Translations under genes and position numbers: made by a program | Notes under the pieces: model-generated | What the model saw: only the letters and a program-made list of their open reading frames with translations | Database searches by the model: none | What the model was told of the DNA's origin: nothing | Shown here: positions 46,483 through 54,187 of the stretch, piece by piece | Layout of the letters: each line of letters starts with the position of its first letter | Numbering within the stretch: position 1 is the first letter of the stretch | Origin: Burkholderia cepacia | GTDB lineage: Bacteria > Pseudomonadota > Gammaproteobacteria > Burkholderiales > Burkholderiaceae | Assembly: GCF_001039005.1 (NCBI RefSeq) | Contig: NZ_LDWR01000037.1 | Location: 1-64,000 of the forward strand | Reading direction: 5' to 3' | Length of the DNA: 64,000 bases

Positions 46483-49086
46483 TCAGCCCAGCAGCGCGGC
46501 GAGCGCCGCCAGATCGAACGGCTTCGGCACGAACGGCAGGTCCGCGCGCCAGTCGGGATGGGTCTGATGAATCTCGGGCGGCAGGCCCGAGGTCAGCGCG
46601 ACGCGCTGCGCCGGCCAGCGCTCGGCGAGCCTCGCCGCAAACGCGATGCCGCTGCCGCCCGCGCCGAGCGAGATGTCCGACAGCACGAGCGTGACGGGGC
46701 CGTGCTCGGCCAGCCAGCGCAATGCCGCGTCGCCGGTCGCCACCGCGTCGGCCCACGCGCCGAGTGCCGCGAACTGGCTGAGCGCCGTGTCGCGCACCTC
46801 GGGATCGTCGTCGACCACGAGCACGCGGGCACCGGCCGGTCCGGCAACGGGCGCGGCCACCGTGACGGCCGGCGCGCCGCGCCGTTCGGGCGGGGCGCTC
46901 TCGGGCAGCCACAGCTCCACGCGCGTCCCCTGGCCGACCTCGCTGTGGATGTGCAGATCGCCGCCGCTCTGGCGCACGAAGCCGTAGACGCTGCTGAGCC
47001 CGAGACCGCTCCCCTCGCCGGCCGCCTTGGTCGTGAAGAACGGCTCGATCACCTTGTCGAGCAGCACCGGCGCGATCCCGCAACCCGTGTCGGTCACGCT
47101 CAGCACGATCGTGTGCGGCGCGGCGACACCGTCGGCCGCCGGTGCGCGGCGCGCGGCCAGCGCCAGCGTCCCGCCGCCCGGCATCGCGGCGGCGCTGTTG
47201 AGCGCCAGGTTGAGGACCGCGTTCTCGAGCTGGCCGCGGTCGACGTTCACCCACATCGGCTCGGCGGCCGGCTCCAGCACGACGGTCACCCGCTGGCCCG
47301 CCGAGTATTCGACGAGATCGAGCATCTCCGCGAGCATCGCCCTGACCGACACGCGTTCGGCCTGCAGCGGCTGGCGCCGCGCGAACGCGAGCAGCCGCCG
47401 CGTGAGCCGCGACGCGCGTTCGGCCGCGCGGCGCGCCCGCTCGGCCATCGTCTGCGCGTCCTGCTGGCCGTCGAGCCGCGGCAGCAGCAACTCCAGGTTG
47501 CCGAGTATCGCGACGAGGAAGTTGTTGAAATCGTGCGCGACGCCGCCCGTCAACTGGCCGAGCACGTCCATCTTCTGCGCCTGGCGCAATTCCGCCTCGA
47601 CCGCGCGCCGGCTCGTCAGGTCGCGGCAGACCGCCACCCATCCGCCGTCCGGAAGCGGCTGGCAGTGGAATTCGAGGGTCCGCTGGTCGCGCAGGTGCAG
47701 TTCGGCCGACGCGGCAATGCGCGCGCCGTCCGACGTGAGGGTCGCGGTCGCGCGCGACACCTGGCGCCAGCGCGCGGGCTGATGCATGGCCTGGCGCAGC
47801 ATCGCGAGCGACAGACCCGCATGCAGCGTGCCCGGGTCGATCCCGAGCAGCGTCGCGAAGGTCGGGTTCCACGCGATCAGGCTGCCGTGCGTGTCGTGGA
47901 CGGACACCCCGTCGTTCATCGAATTGAGCACCGACTCCTGCAGGCGGCGCTGCGACTCGAGCCCGTGGGTCAGTTGCTCCTTCTCGATCAGGTTGGTGCG
48001 GAACACCTCGAACGCGCGCGCCAGCTCGCCGATTTCGTCCGGCCGGTGCGTCGACGGCATCCGGTCGGACGTGATCCCTTTCGCGAGTCGCGCCATCACG
48101 CGCGTCATCGCCTGCAGCTTGTGCAGGATACGGCTCGCATACGCGACGCCGAGCAGCGCCACCACGACACCCGCGACGGCCAGCAGCAGCAGGCCCGACT
48201 GGCTGGAGACCGCGACCTTGCGCACCTTGTCGCTGCGCTCGCTGGCGATCTGCCGCAAGCGCTCGACATAGCGTGCCGACTTGCCGCTCAGGTGATCCGC
48301 GTGGCCACGCAGGAGCGTGACGAGATAACCCGTCTGCGCTTCGCTCGACAGAAACTCGCGGCGCACCGCGAACACACTGCGCGCGCCGCCGTCGAGTTGC
48401 TGCAGCGCATCGGCAAGCGCCGGCTGGCGGCGGTCCTCGGCGCGTTCGCGCACGCGCAGCCACAGCGCCTCGTTGTCGCTTTCCGCGCTGCCGAGCTCCG
48501 CGGCGTTGGCCGCCTGCAGCGCACCGGCCGTGCGGGCCCAGATCTCGAGCAGCGTCGGCGCGCGCTGCGCGATCACGCTCTTGTCGCGCGCGATGCTGTC
48601 GCCGATGCGGTCGTTCGCGAGGCGCAGCGCGTTCAGCTCCTCCTTGAGCTGCCGCTGCCGGCCCGACACGATCAGCAGCCGGGCGAGATCCTGGTCGATC
48701 GCGTCGAGATCGTCGATCACCGCGAGCTGCTCGCCCGCCTTCGCGGCGGGGCCCGGCTGTTTGCCGAAGCCCGGCGACAGCCGCCGGATGTCGCCGAGCA
48801 GGCCGCGCATCAGCTCGGTGTCGTTGTGCAGCAAGTCCGGCGAATCGGTCAGCATCATGCTCGGCGCGACCGCGGCGAGCTGTGCGACCTTGTCCGACAA
48901 CTCGAGCGCGCGGGCAATCTCCGGCACCACGTTCGCCTCATATTCGTCGAGCGCGTTCTGGTTCGCGCGCATGCCGAGCACGCCGACCACCACGACCGCG
49001 AGCGTGATGCCGAACAGCAGCAGGAACGTCGCGATCAGCTTGGCCCGGACACTCCAGGGCGGCAACAGCCTCACCATCGTGCGCAT
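46483..49086 (-). CDS. Hybrid sensor histidine kinase
   Basis: An 867-residue hybrid kinase. Helix 1 (AKLIATFLLLFGITLAVVVVGVLG) and a second helix near residue 310 (GLLLLAVAGVVVALLGVAYA) bracket a 270-residue helical periplasmic sensor, TorS-like. HAMP, PAS, HisKA (GGVAHDFNNFLVAIL, phospho-His), HATPase (NAVLNLALNSAAAMPGGG, DTGCGI, GSGLGLSSVYG) and a C-terminal receiver (VVDDDPE, phospho-Asp in VLSDISLG, PKPF) follow. The start is 4 bases after the response-regulator stop. It lies upstream of the sugar operon and may sense its substrate. Confidence 0.9.
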   Translation of the reverse strand: MRTMVRLLPPWSVRAKLIATFLLLFGITLAVVVVGVLGMRANQNALDEYEANVVPEIARALELSDKVAQLAAVAPSMMLTDSPDLLHNDTELMRGLLGDIRRLSPGFGKQPGPAAKAGEQLAVIDDLDAIDQDLARLLIVSGRQRQLKEELNALRLANDRIGDSIARDKSVIAQRAPTLLEIWARTAGALQAANAAELGSAESDNEALWLRVRERAEDRRQPALADALQQLDGGARSVFAVRREFLSSEAQTGYLVTLLRGHADHLSGKSARYVERLRQIASERSDKVRKVAVSSQSGLLLLAVAGVVVALLGVAYASRILHKLQAMTRVMARLAKGITSDRMPSTHRPDEIGELARAFEVFRTNLIEKEQLTHGLESQRRLQESVLNSMNDGVSVHDTHGSLIAWNPTFATLLGIDPGTLHAGLSLAMLRQAMHQPARWRQVSRATATLTSDGARIAASAELHLRDQRTLEFHCQPLPDGGWVAVCRDLTSRRAVEAELRQAQKMDVLGQLTGGVAHDFNNFLVAILGNLELLLPRLDGQQDAQTMAERARRAAERASRLTRRLLAFARRQPLQAERVSVRAMLAEMLDLVEYSAGQRVTVVLEPAAEPMWVNVDRGQLENAVLNLALNSAAAMPGGGTLALAARRAPAADGVAAPHTIVLSVTDTGCGIAPVLLDKVIEPFFTTKAAGEGSGLGLSSVYGFVRQSGGDLHIHSEVGQGTRVELWLPESAPPERRGAPAVTVAAPVAGPAGARVLVVDDDPEVRDTALSQFAALGAWADAVATGDAALRWLAEHGPVTLVLSDISLGAGGSGIAFAARLAERWPAQRVALTSGLPPEIHQTHPDWRADLPFVPKPFDLAALAALLG

Positions 49087-49090
49087 CGCG

Positions 49091-49813
49091 TCACACGCGC
49101 ACGACGGGCACCGCGAACACGTAGCCGATGCCACGCTGCGTGCGGATGTAGGTCGGCTGCTCGGGGTTCGGCTCGATCTTGCGGCGCAGGCGCAGGATCA
49201 GCACGTCGATCGTCCGGTCGTACACGTCGATGCCGAAGCCGCGCGTATGTTCGAGCAACTGGTCGCGCGACCAGACCCGCGACGGTTGCTGCACCATCGC
49301 CGCGAGCAACTCGAATTCGCCCTGCGTCAGCGCGCACGGGCCGCCGTTGTGCGTCAGCGTGCGCGCGGCCAGATCCATCGTCCAGCCGTCGAAGCAGTAG
49401 CGCGGGCCGCCGCCGTTCGACGCGGGGCGCGGCATCGACAGCTCGATCGTGCGCCGCAGCTGGGCGCGCACCCGTGCGATCAGTTCGCGCCCGGAGAACG
49501 GTTTCGTGACGAAATCGTCGGCCGCGGTCTCGAGGCCGAGGACCCGATCCGTCTCGTCGCCCAGGCCGCTGATCATGATGATCGACACGTCGGACCGGCG
49601 CCGCAGCTCGCGCGCGACCGTCAGGCCGTCCTCGCCGCGCAGCTTCAGGTCGAGAATCACGAGCGCGTGCGGCGCGGCCGCGAGCTGCTGCTGCATCCCG
49701 GCGGCGCTGTCGACGGCCGAGACCTCGAACCCGGCCTCTTCCAGCACGCTCTTCAGCCAGACGCGCACGTCCGGATCGTCGTCCAGCACCAGGATCCGAT
49801 GTTTTTCTGACAT
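49091..49813 (-). CDS. OmpR-family response regulator
   Basis: A 240-residue OmpR/PhoB-type regulator. The receiver has VLDDDPDVR, phospho-acceptor Asp in VILDLKLRGEDG, ISG and VTKPFSGREL; the winged-helix domain has LTQGEFELLAAMVQQPSRVWSRDQLLE and DRTIDVLILRLRRKIEP. GGAGGAG precedes ATG 49813. Operonic with the hybrid kinase. Likely targets are the adjacent sugar operon or itself. Confidence 0.9.
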   Translation of the reverse strand: MSEKHRILVLDDDPDVRVWLKSVLEEAGFEVSAVDSAAGMQQQLAAAPHALVILDLKLRGEDGLTVARELRRRSDVSIIMISGLGDETDRVLGLETAADDFVTKPFSGRELIARVRAQLRRTIELSMPRPASNGGGPRYCFDGWTMDLAARTLTHNGGPCALTQGEFELLAAMVQQPSRVWSRDQLLEHTRGFGIDVYDRTIDVLILRLRRKIEPNPEQPTYIRTQRGIGYVFAVPVVRV

Positions 49814-50661
49814 GGGTGTTCTCCTCCAAGCCGGTCGCGCGCGCCGATTCGATCGGCCGCGCGGTGCGGGCTGGCATTTTTGTCGGTATGAGGCCGGACT
49901 GCGGTGGGATGACGCAGTCGGGCCGGAAGCGAATGGTGGCCGATCCGGGCCAATCCTGGCAAGTTCCCGTGCACGCGCATGGGCATGACGATGGGCGGGG
50001 CACTGCTTTCGCCTGCGCGGGGCGCAATAGAACGCGCGCGGGATTTTAACGTCGCAAAATTGCGGCGCAACCGTGTCGCGATCGGTGAATACCCTGCCCG
50101 GATAGCCGCCCGAACGGGCGAGCCGACGGTACGGAATGCCACGCGATTGCATCGGGCTCACGGGCCGAGCAGAAACACCGGCCGCACCGGCGTGCCCGAT
50201 GCCCGAACACGATCGGACCGCCGACACGTCACGCACGCCTGACGCGCGCATCGATCCACGGTGATTTCATCAATCGATCTGCATGACGAACTAAATCGAC
50301 GTCTCGTTGTCGCTGCCCGATCACGATCGCTCATGTCGTGTTCGGCGTCACAGTGCCACTCACCGCGATCGCTCGATCGCGGCCCATCCGGTTTCCGTTG
50401 TAGCGACGATCGCTCCGCATCGCCGTCGCTGCCGGTTCCTCTCCAAAAAAATTCACACGCGAAATACCTGCGCAGCCCGCCGAATCGCGCGCGTCTTGCG
50501 CGAAATCCGCGAGAAACCGGCTTCCCGCGTCGCACGGCGGTCACACATCGATTCGTTCGCGTGTAACCGATTTTCCTGCCGCCGCGTGTTCGCCGACGGC
50601 GCAATCGGGTGACCCACTCAACACATCGGCCGAGATTGTGCGCGCAACAATGTCAATGCCT
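49814..50661. other. Long gene-free region between regulator and rpfF
   Basis: About 850 bases with no supported gene; small frames lack ribosome sites and consist of Arg/Ser-rich sequence. It contains several structured elements: GCATCGGGC/GCCCGATGC (50149-50157, 50194-50202), a near-perfect 20-bp palindrome CCGCGATCG-CT-CGATCGCGG (50363-50382), an A8 run at 50443-50450, and clusters of CGATCG. It must hold the promoters of both the response regulator and rpfF, and could encode an untranslated RNA. Confidence 0.5.
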
Positions 50662-50711
50662 CGCGCCCGGCGCCATGCGGGTTACCCGATTCCCGCATGG
50701 CGCCGGGCGCG
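50662..50711 (+). promoter_or_regulatory. Perfect 20-bp stem-loop in the rpfF leader
   Basis: The 20-base arm 50662-50681 pairs without mismatch with 50692-50711 around the loop TTACCCGATT. The stem is almost all G:C and ends 35 bases before the rpfF ATG; no T-run follows. Loop bases ACCCGATT (50684-50691) are complementary to AATCGGGT at 50603-50610, so a pseudoknot or alternative fold is possible. Confidence 0.75.
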
Positions 50712-50746
50712 CGGTCTTCAATAACCACATCTCACGAGGACATACC

Positions 50747-51610
50747 ATGCAACTCCTATCCCATCCGGCGTGCCGCCCGTTTTATGAAGCTGGCGAACTC
50801 TCGCAACTGACTGCCTTCTACGAAGAAGGCCGCAACGTCATGTGGATGATGCTGCGATCGGAGCCGCGGCCGTGTTTCAACCAGCAACTCGTCACCGACA
50901 TCATCCACCTGGCGCGCGTCGCACGCGACTCGGGCCTGCCGTTCGACTTCTGGGTGACGGGCTCGCTCGTCCCCGAGCTGTTCAACGTCGGCGGCGACCT
51001 GAGCTTCTTCGTCGACGCGATCCGCAGCGGCCGGCGCGACCAACTGATGGCCTATGCGCGCTCTTGCATCGACGGCGTCTACGAGATCTACACGGGCTTC
51101 GGCACCGGTGCGATCTCGCTCGCGATGGTCGAGGGCAGCGCGCTCGGCGGCGGCTTCGAGGCCGCGCTCGCGCATCACTTCGTGCTCGCGCAGAAAGGCG
51201 TGAAGCTCGGATTCCCCGAGATCGCGTTCAACCTGTTCCCGGGCATGGGCGGTTATTCGCTCGTCGCGCGCAAGGCGAACCGCGGCCTCGCGGAATCGCT
51301 GATCTCGACCGGCGAACCGCATGCGGCCGAGTGGTACCAGGACTGCGGGCTGATCGACCAGACGTTCGACGCCGGTGACGCGTATCTCGCGACGCGCACC
51401 TTCATCGACGTGACGAAACCGAAGCTCAACGGCGTGCGCGCGATGCTGCGCGCACGCGAGCGCGTGTTCCAGCTGTCGCGCTCGGAGCTGATGGACATCA
51501 CGGAAGCGTGGGTGCATGCGGCGTTCACGATCGAGCCGAAGGACCTCGCGTACATGGAACGCCTCGTGATGCTGCAGAACCGGCGCGTGTCGAAGCTGCG
51601 CACGGTGTAA
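50747..51610 (+). CDS. rpfF: BDSF synthase, RpfF-type enoyl-CoA hydratase
   Basis: A 287-residue crotonase-fold enzyme matching the Burkholderia RpfF that makes cis-2-dodecenoic acid (BDSF) from acyl carrier protein-bound substrates by combined dehydratase and thioesterase action. The two catalytic glutamates 20 residues apart are Glu138 (GGGFEAAL) and Glu158 (FPEIAFNLFPGMGGYS). ACGAGGACATACC supplies the ribosome site for ATG 50747. It converges on rpfR, encoding its receptor, as in B. cenocepacia. The preceding leader has a strong stem-loop. Confidence 0.93.
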   Translation: MQLLSHPACRPFYEAGELSQLTAFYEEGRNVMWMMLRSEPRPCFNQQLVTDIIHLARVARDSGLPFDFWVTGSLVPELFNVGGDLSFFVDAIRSGRRDQLMAYARSCIDGVYEIYTGFGTGAISLAMVEGSALGGGFEAALAHHFVLAQKGVKLGFPEIAFNLFPGMGGYSLVARKANRGLAESLISTGEPHAAEWYQDCGLIDQTFDAGDAYLATRTFIDVTKPKLNGVRAMLRARERVFQLSRSELMDITEAWVHAAFTIEPKDLAYMERLVMLQNRRVSKLRTV

Positions 51611-51616
51611 CGCGAC

Positions 51617-51643
51617 GGGCGCCGCCGCTTGCCGGCGGCGCCC
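51617..51643. terminator. Hairpin between convergent rpfF and rpfR
   Basis: GGGCGCCGCCG (51617-51627) and CGGCGGCGCCC (51633-51643) form a perfect 11-bp stem with a 5-base loop in the 49-base gap. No clear T-run; probably shared by both genes. Confidence 0.6.
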
Positions 51644-51659
51644 CGCGCAGGAACGAAGC

Positions 51660-53663
51660 TCAGGCGATCAGCCTGAGCTTTCTCGTCTCCGCGAGCCACG
51701 CCTCGAATGCCTGGGCCGGCATCGGGCGCGCGTAGTAGTAGCCCTGCGCGTGATCGACGTCGAGTTGCTTGAGGAAGTCGGCTTCCGCATGCGTTTCGAC
51801 ACCTTCGGCGACCACCGTGAAATTGAGCGCCTTCGCGAGCGACACGACCGAGCGCACCAGCGCCTGCGAGCGCGGATTGCGGTCGATGCCCGTGATGAAG
51901 GTGCGGTCGAGCTTGATCGCGTCGAGCGGCAGGCGCGACAGTTGCGACAGCGACGAATAACCGGTGCCGAAATCGTCGAGATGGATCTCCGCGCCGAGCT
52001 GGCGGAACTGCCGCATCAGCCCGATGGCGGAATCCTCGTCGTCGATGAAGCAGCTCTCGGTCAGCTCGATGTCGAGCAGGCCGGGCTTCAGCCCCGCGCT
52101 GTCGAGTATCGACGCGAGCTGGTGCACGATGTTCATGTCCTGCAACTGCCGCGCGGACATGTTCACCGCGATCCGGATGCCGAGCCCCTTCGCCTTCCAC
52201 GCGGCGGCCTGGGCGGCCGCGGTGCGCATCACCCAGCGCCCGAGCGGCGCGATCAGGCCCGACTCCTCCGCGAAGCGGATGAACTCGACCGGCGCGACGA
52301 GCCCGCGATCGGGCGACTGCCAGCGGATCAGCGCCTCGACGCCGTGCACGTCGCCCGTCGCGATGTCGACGACCGGCTGGTAGTGCAGCACGAACTGCTC
52401 TTCCTCGAGCGCCTTGCGCAGGTTCGTGTCGAGCCACATGTACTTCGCGACCTTCTGGTTCATCTCCAGCGAGAACACGCGGTACGTATGCTTGCCTTCT
52501 TCCTTCGCGACGTACATCGCGGTGTCCGCGCTGCGGATCAGCGTTTCGAGCGAATCGCCGTGCTGCGGATGCATCGCGATGCCGATCGAGCAGCTCGTGT
52601 AGACCTCCATCAACCCGAGGTGGATCGGCGTGCGCAGCCGTTCGAGGATGATCTGCGCGGTCGCTTCGAGCAGCGGCCGCGTGCCGTGCTCGAACAGCAC
52701 GAGGAATTCGTCGCCGCCGAGCCGCGCGAGCGTCGCGCCGGACGGCAGGCAGCCGCCGATGATCCCCGACACGTCCTGCAGCAGGCGGTCGCCGGTGATG
52801 TGCCCGTAGTGATCGTTGACGCGCTTGAAGTTGTCGAGGTCGAGGAACAGGATGCCGACCTGGCCGCGCGACGCGGCGTTCTCGTCGGCGATCGCCGCGT
52901 GGATGCGCTCGCTGATCGCATGGCGGTTCGGCAGCCCGGTGAGCACGTCGGTGTTCGCCAGTTCGGTGAGCCGGTGCTGCGCGCTGCGCTCCTCGGTGAT
53001 GTCGATGCCCGAGCAGATCAGGAACTGCTCCTCGACGCCGCTGCCGCTCTGCACGAACTTGTTGCGGAACTGGAACAGGCGCGGCCCGTTGACCGTGTTG
53101 ATGTAGCGCTCGACCGCGTACGAGTGGTTGCTCGCGAAAAAGCCCGTGATGTTGGTGCGCGACTGCGCGCCCTGCTCGGGGCTCATGAACAGCTCGAACG
53201 CGCTGCGGCCGATCACGTCGACCTCGCGCTTGCCCGTCACTTCCTCGCACAGGCGGTTGAAGCGCTGCACCATCCCGTTGCGGTCGAGGATCACGACGAG
53301 CGAATTCACTTCGGACACGACCTGCTCGGCGAACGCGAGCCCGTGCGCGAGGTCGCCCGCGACGGACACGGTATCGGAATAGGCGGAGGCCGTGCCGGCC
53401 CAGTCGGTCGTGTTGACCTTCCTGCCGACGAGATGGAGGCTGACCTGATCGCCGAACAGCACGATGTCGAGCACGAGGTGCGACGTGACGCCCGTCAGCG
53501 CACGGATGCGCGCGGCCTGCTCGACCGTCAGCGCAACGGCGACGTTGGTCAGGCCGCGGACGGCGGCCAGCTCGAGCGCATTGCTGTCGCTGCCGAGACG
53601 CCAGCAGGGGCTGCGCGTACCGACATGCGCCTCGAGCACCGCGCTATCGTTTTCGTCATCCAT
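51660..53663 (-). CDS. rpfR: BDSF receptor, c-di-GMP enzyme RpfR (FI-PAS-GGDEF-EAL)
   Basis: A 667-residue cytosolic receptor. The N-terminal RpfF-interaction domain covers about 1-95, PAS about 105-225 (VNSLVVILDRNGMVQRFNRLCEEVTG; the BDSF pocket), GGDEF about 235-395 with an intact RLGGDEF, and EAL about 405-660 with GVEALIRW, ELTESCF and HLDDFGTGYSSL. In B. cenocepacia BDSF binding stimulates c-di-GMP breakdown. ATG 53663 is chosen; a GTG two codons upstream is possible. Convergent with rpfF. Confidence 0.93.
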   Translation of the reverse strand: MDDENDSAVLEAHVGTRSPCWRLGSDSNALELAAVRGLTNVAVALTVEQAARIRALTGVTSHLVLDIVLFGDQVSLHLVGRKVNTTDWAGTASAYSDTVSVAGDLAHGLAFAEQVVSEVNSLVVILDRNGMVQRFNRLCEEVTGKREVDVIGRSAFELFMSPEQGAQSRTNITGFFASNHSYAVERYINTVNGPRLFQFRNKFVQSGSGVEEQFLICSGIDITEERSAQHRLTELANTDVLTGLPNRHAISERIHAAIADENAASRGQVGILFLDLDNFKRVNDHYGHITGDRLLQDVSGIIGGCLPSGATLARLGGDEFLVLFEHGTRPLLEATAQIILERLRTPIHLGLMEVYTSCSIGIAMHPQHGDSLETLIRSADTAMYVAKEEGKHTYRVFSLEMNQKVAKYMWLDTNLRKALEEEQFVLHYQPVVDIATGDVHGVEALIRWQSPDRGLVAPVEFIRFAEESGLIAPLGRWVMRTAAAQAAAWKAKGLGIRIAVNMSARQLQDMNIVHQLASILDSAGLKPGLLDIELTESCFIDDEDSAIGLMRQFRQLGAEIHLDDFGTGYSSLSQLSRLPLDAIKLDRTFITGIDRNPRSQALVRSVVSLAKALNFTVVAEGVETHAEADFLKQLDVDHAQGYYYARPMPAQAFEAWLAETRKLRLIA

Positions 53664-54187
53664 GGACACGCCCCGATCCAGAAAAAACGCACAGTGTAGA
53701 CGGAGGCGAGTTGGCCGACCGCCTCCCCGGGCCGCGCAGCGCGCGTCCCCGGCAGGGCAGCCGTGATTGCCGTGACAACGTTCCTCGTTCCGTACTCGTT
53801 TCCGACCAATGCGACCCGGCGTTCGCGCATGACGCGCGCAGGTTCTGCCTAACGAATGATGAGAGCCATCTTATCAAATGACGATGAGGATTGGCACTCA
53901 CATTTAGAACTGAGTGTCAAGGAATCGGGACTCGGTTGGCAAGCCGGATTTTTCATGTTTGGCGGCGTGCGCCGGAGCGGGTGCGGCGGCCCGCATCGGG
54001 GCCGGAGAGGCAGGCTGAAAGCCCCGCCGGGTGGGCATCTGCGGCCGAACCTTGAATATAGGGCCCGATAGACTTCAGGACCGTGGCGGCAGGGTCGGAT
54101 CGCATTCCGGCGACCCGACTTTCGGCCATTTTTGATTCTGTTTGTGCGTGAATGCGCGGCTTTATTCCACAGTCCGTTGCAATGCCG
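53664..54187. other. Gene-free region upstream of rpfR
   Basis: 524 bases between the rpfR start and the end of the oxoprolinase gene. It is AT-rich at 53850-53960, where the CIRCE-like inverted repeat lies, and GC-rich at 53965-54060. It should contain the rpfR promoter and the oxoprolinase terminator. No frame within it has both a ribosome site and protein-like composition. Confidence 0.5.
53891..53920. promoter_or_regulatory. CIRCE-like inverted repeat upstream of rpfR
   Basis: TTGGCACTCA (53891-53900) and TGAGTGTCAA (53911-53920) match as inverted repeats in nine of ten positions around a 10-base AT-rich spacer. The right arm reads TTGACA on the minus strand and could be the -35 of an rpfR promoter. 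The arms resemble the HrcA site CIRCE, but the spacing is 3 bases too long. Confidence 0.5.

Noticed and set aside
50363-50382. Hairpin CCGCGATCG-CT-CGATCGCGG as an RNA element
   Set aside because: A 2-base loop is too small without breaking stem pairs; it is more likely a DNA palindrome, and GCGATCGC motifs are common in this kind of genome.
50261-50612. Two overlapping 101-codon frames upstream of rpfF
   Set aside because: Ser/Arg-rich sequences lacking ribosome sites, overlapping each other in different frames, and crossing inverted repeats.
53891-53920. A genuine CIRCE (HrcA) element
   Set aside because: CIRCE has 9 bases between the CACTC and GAGTG arms, here there are 12, and the outer bases differ. 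Kept only as a CIRCE-like repeat.
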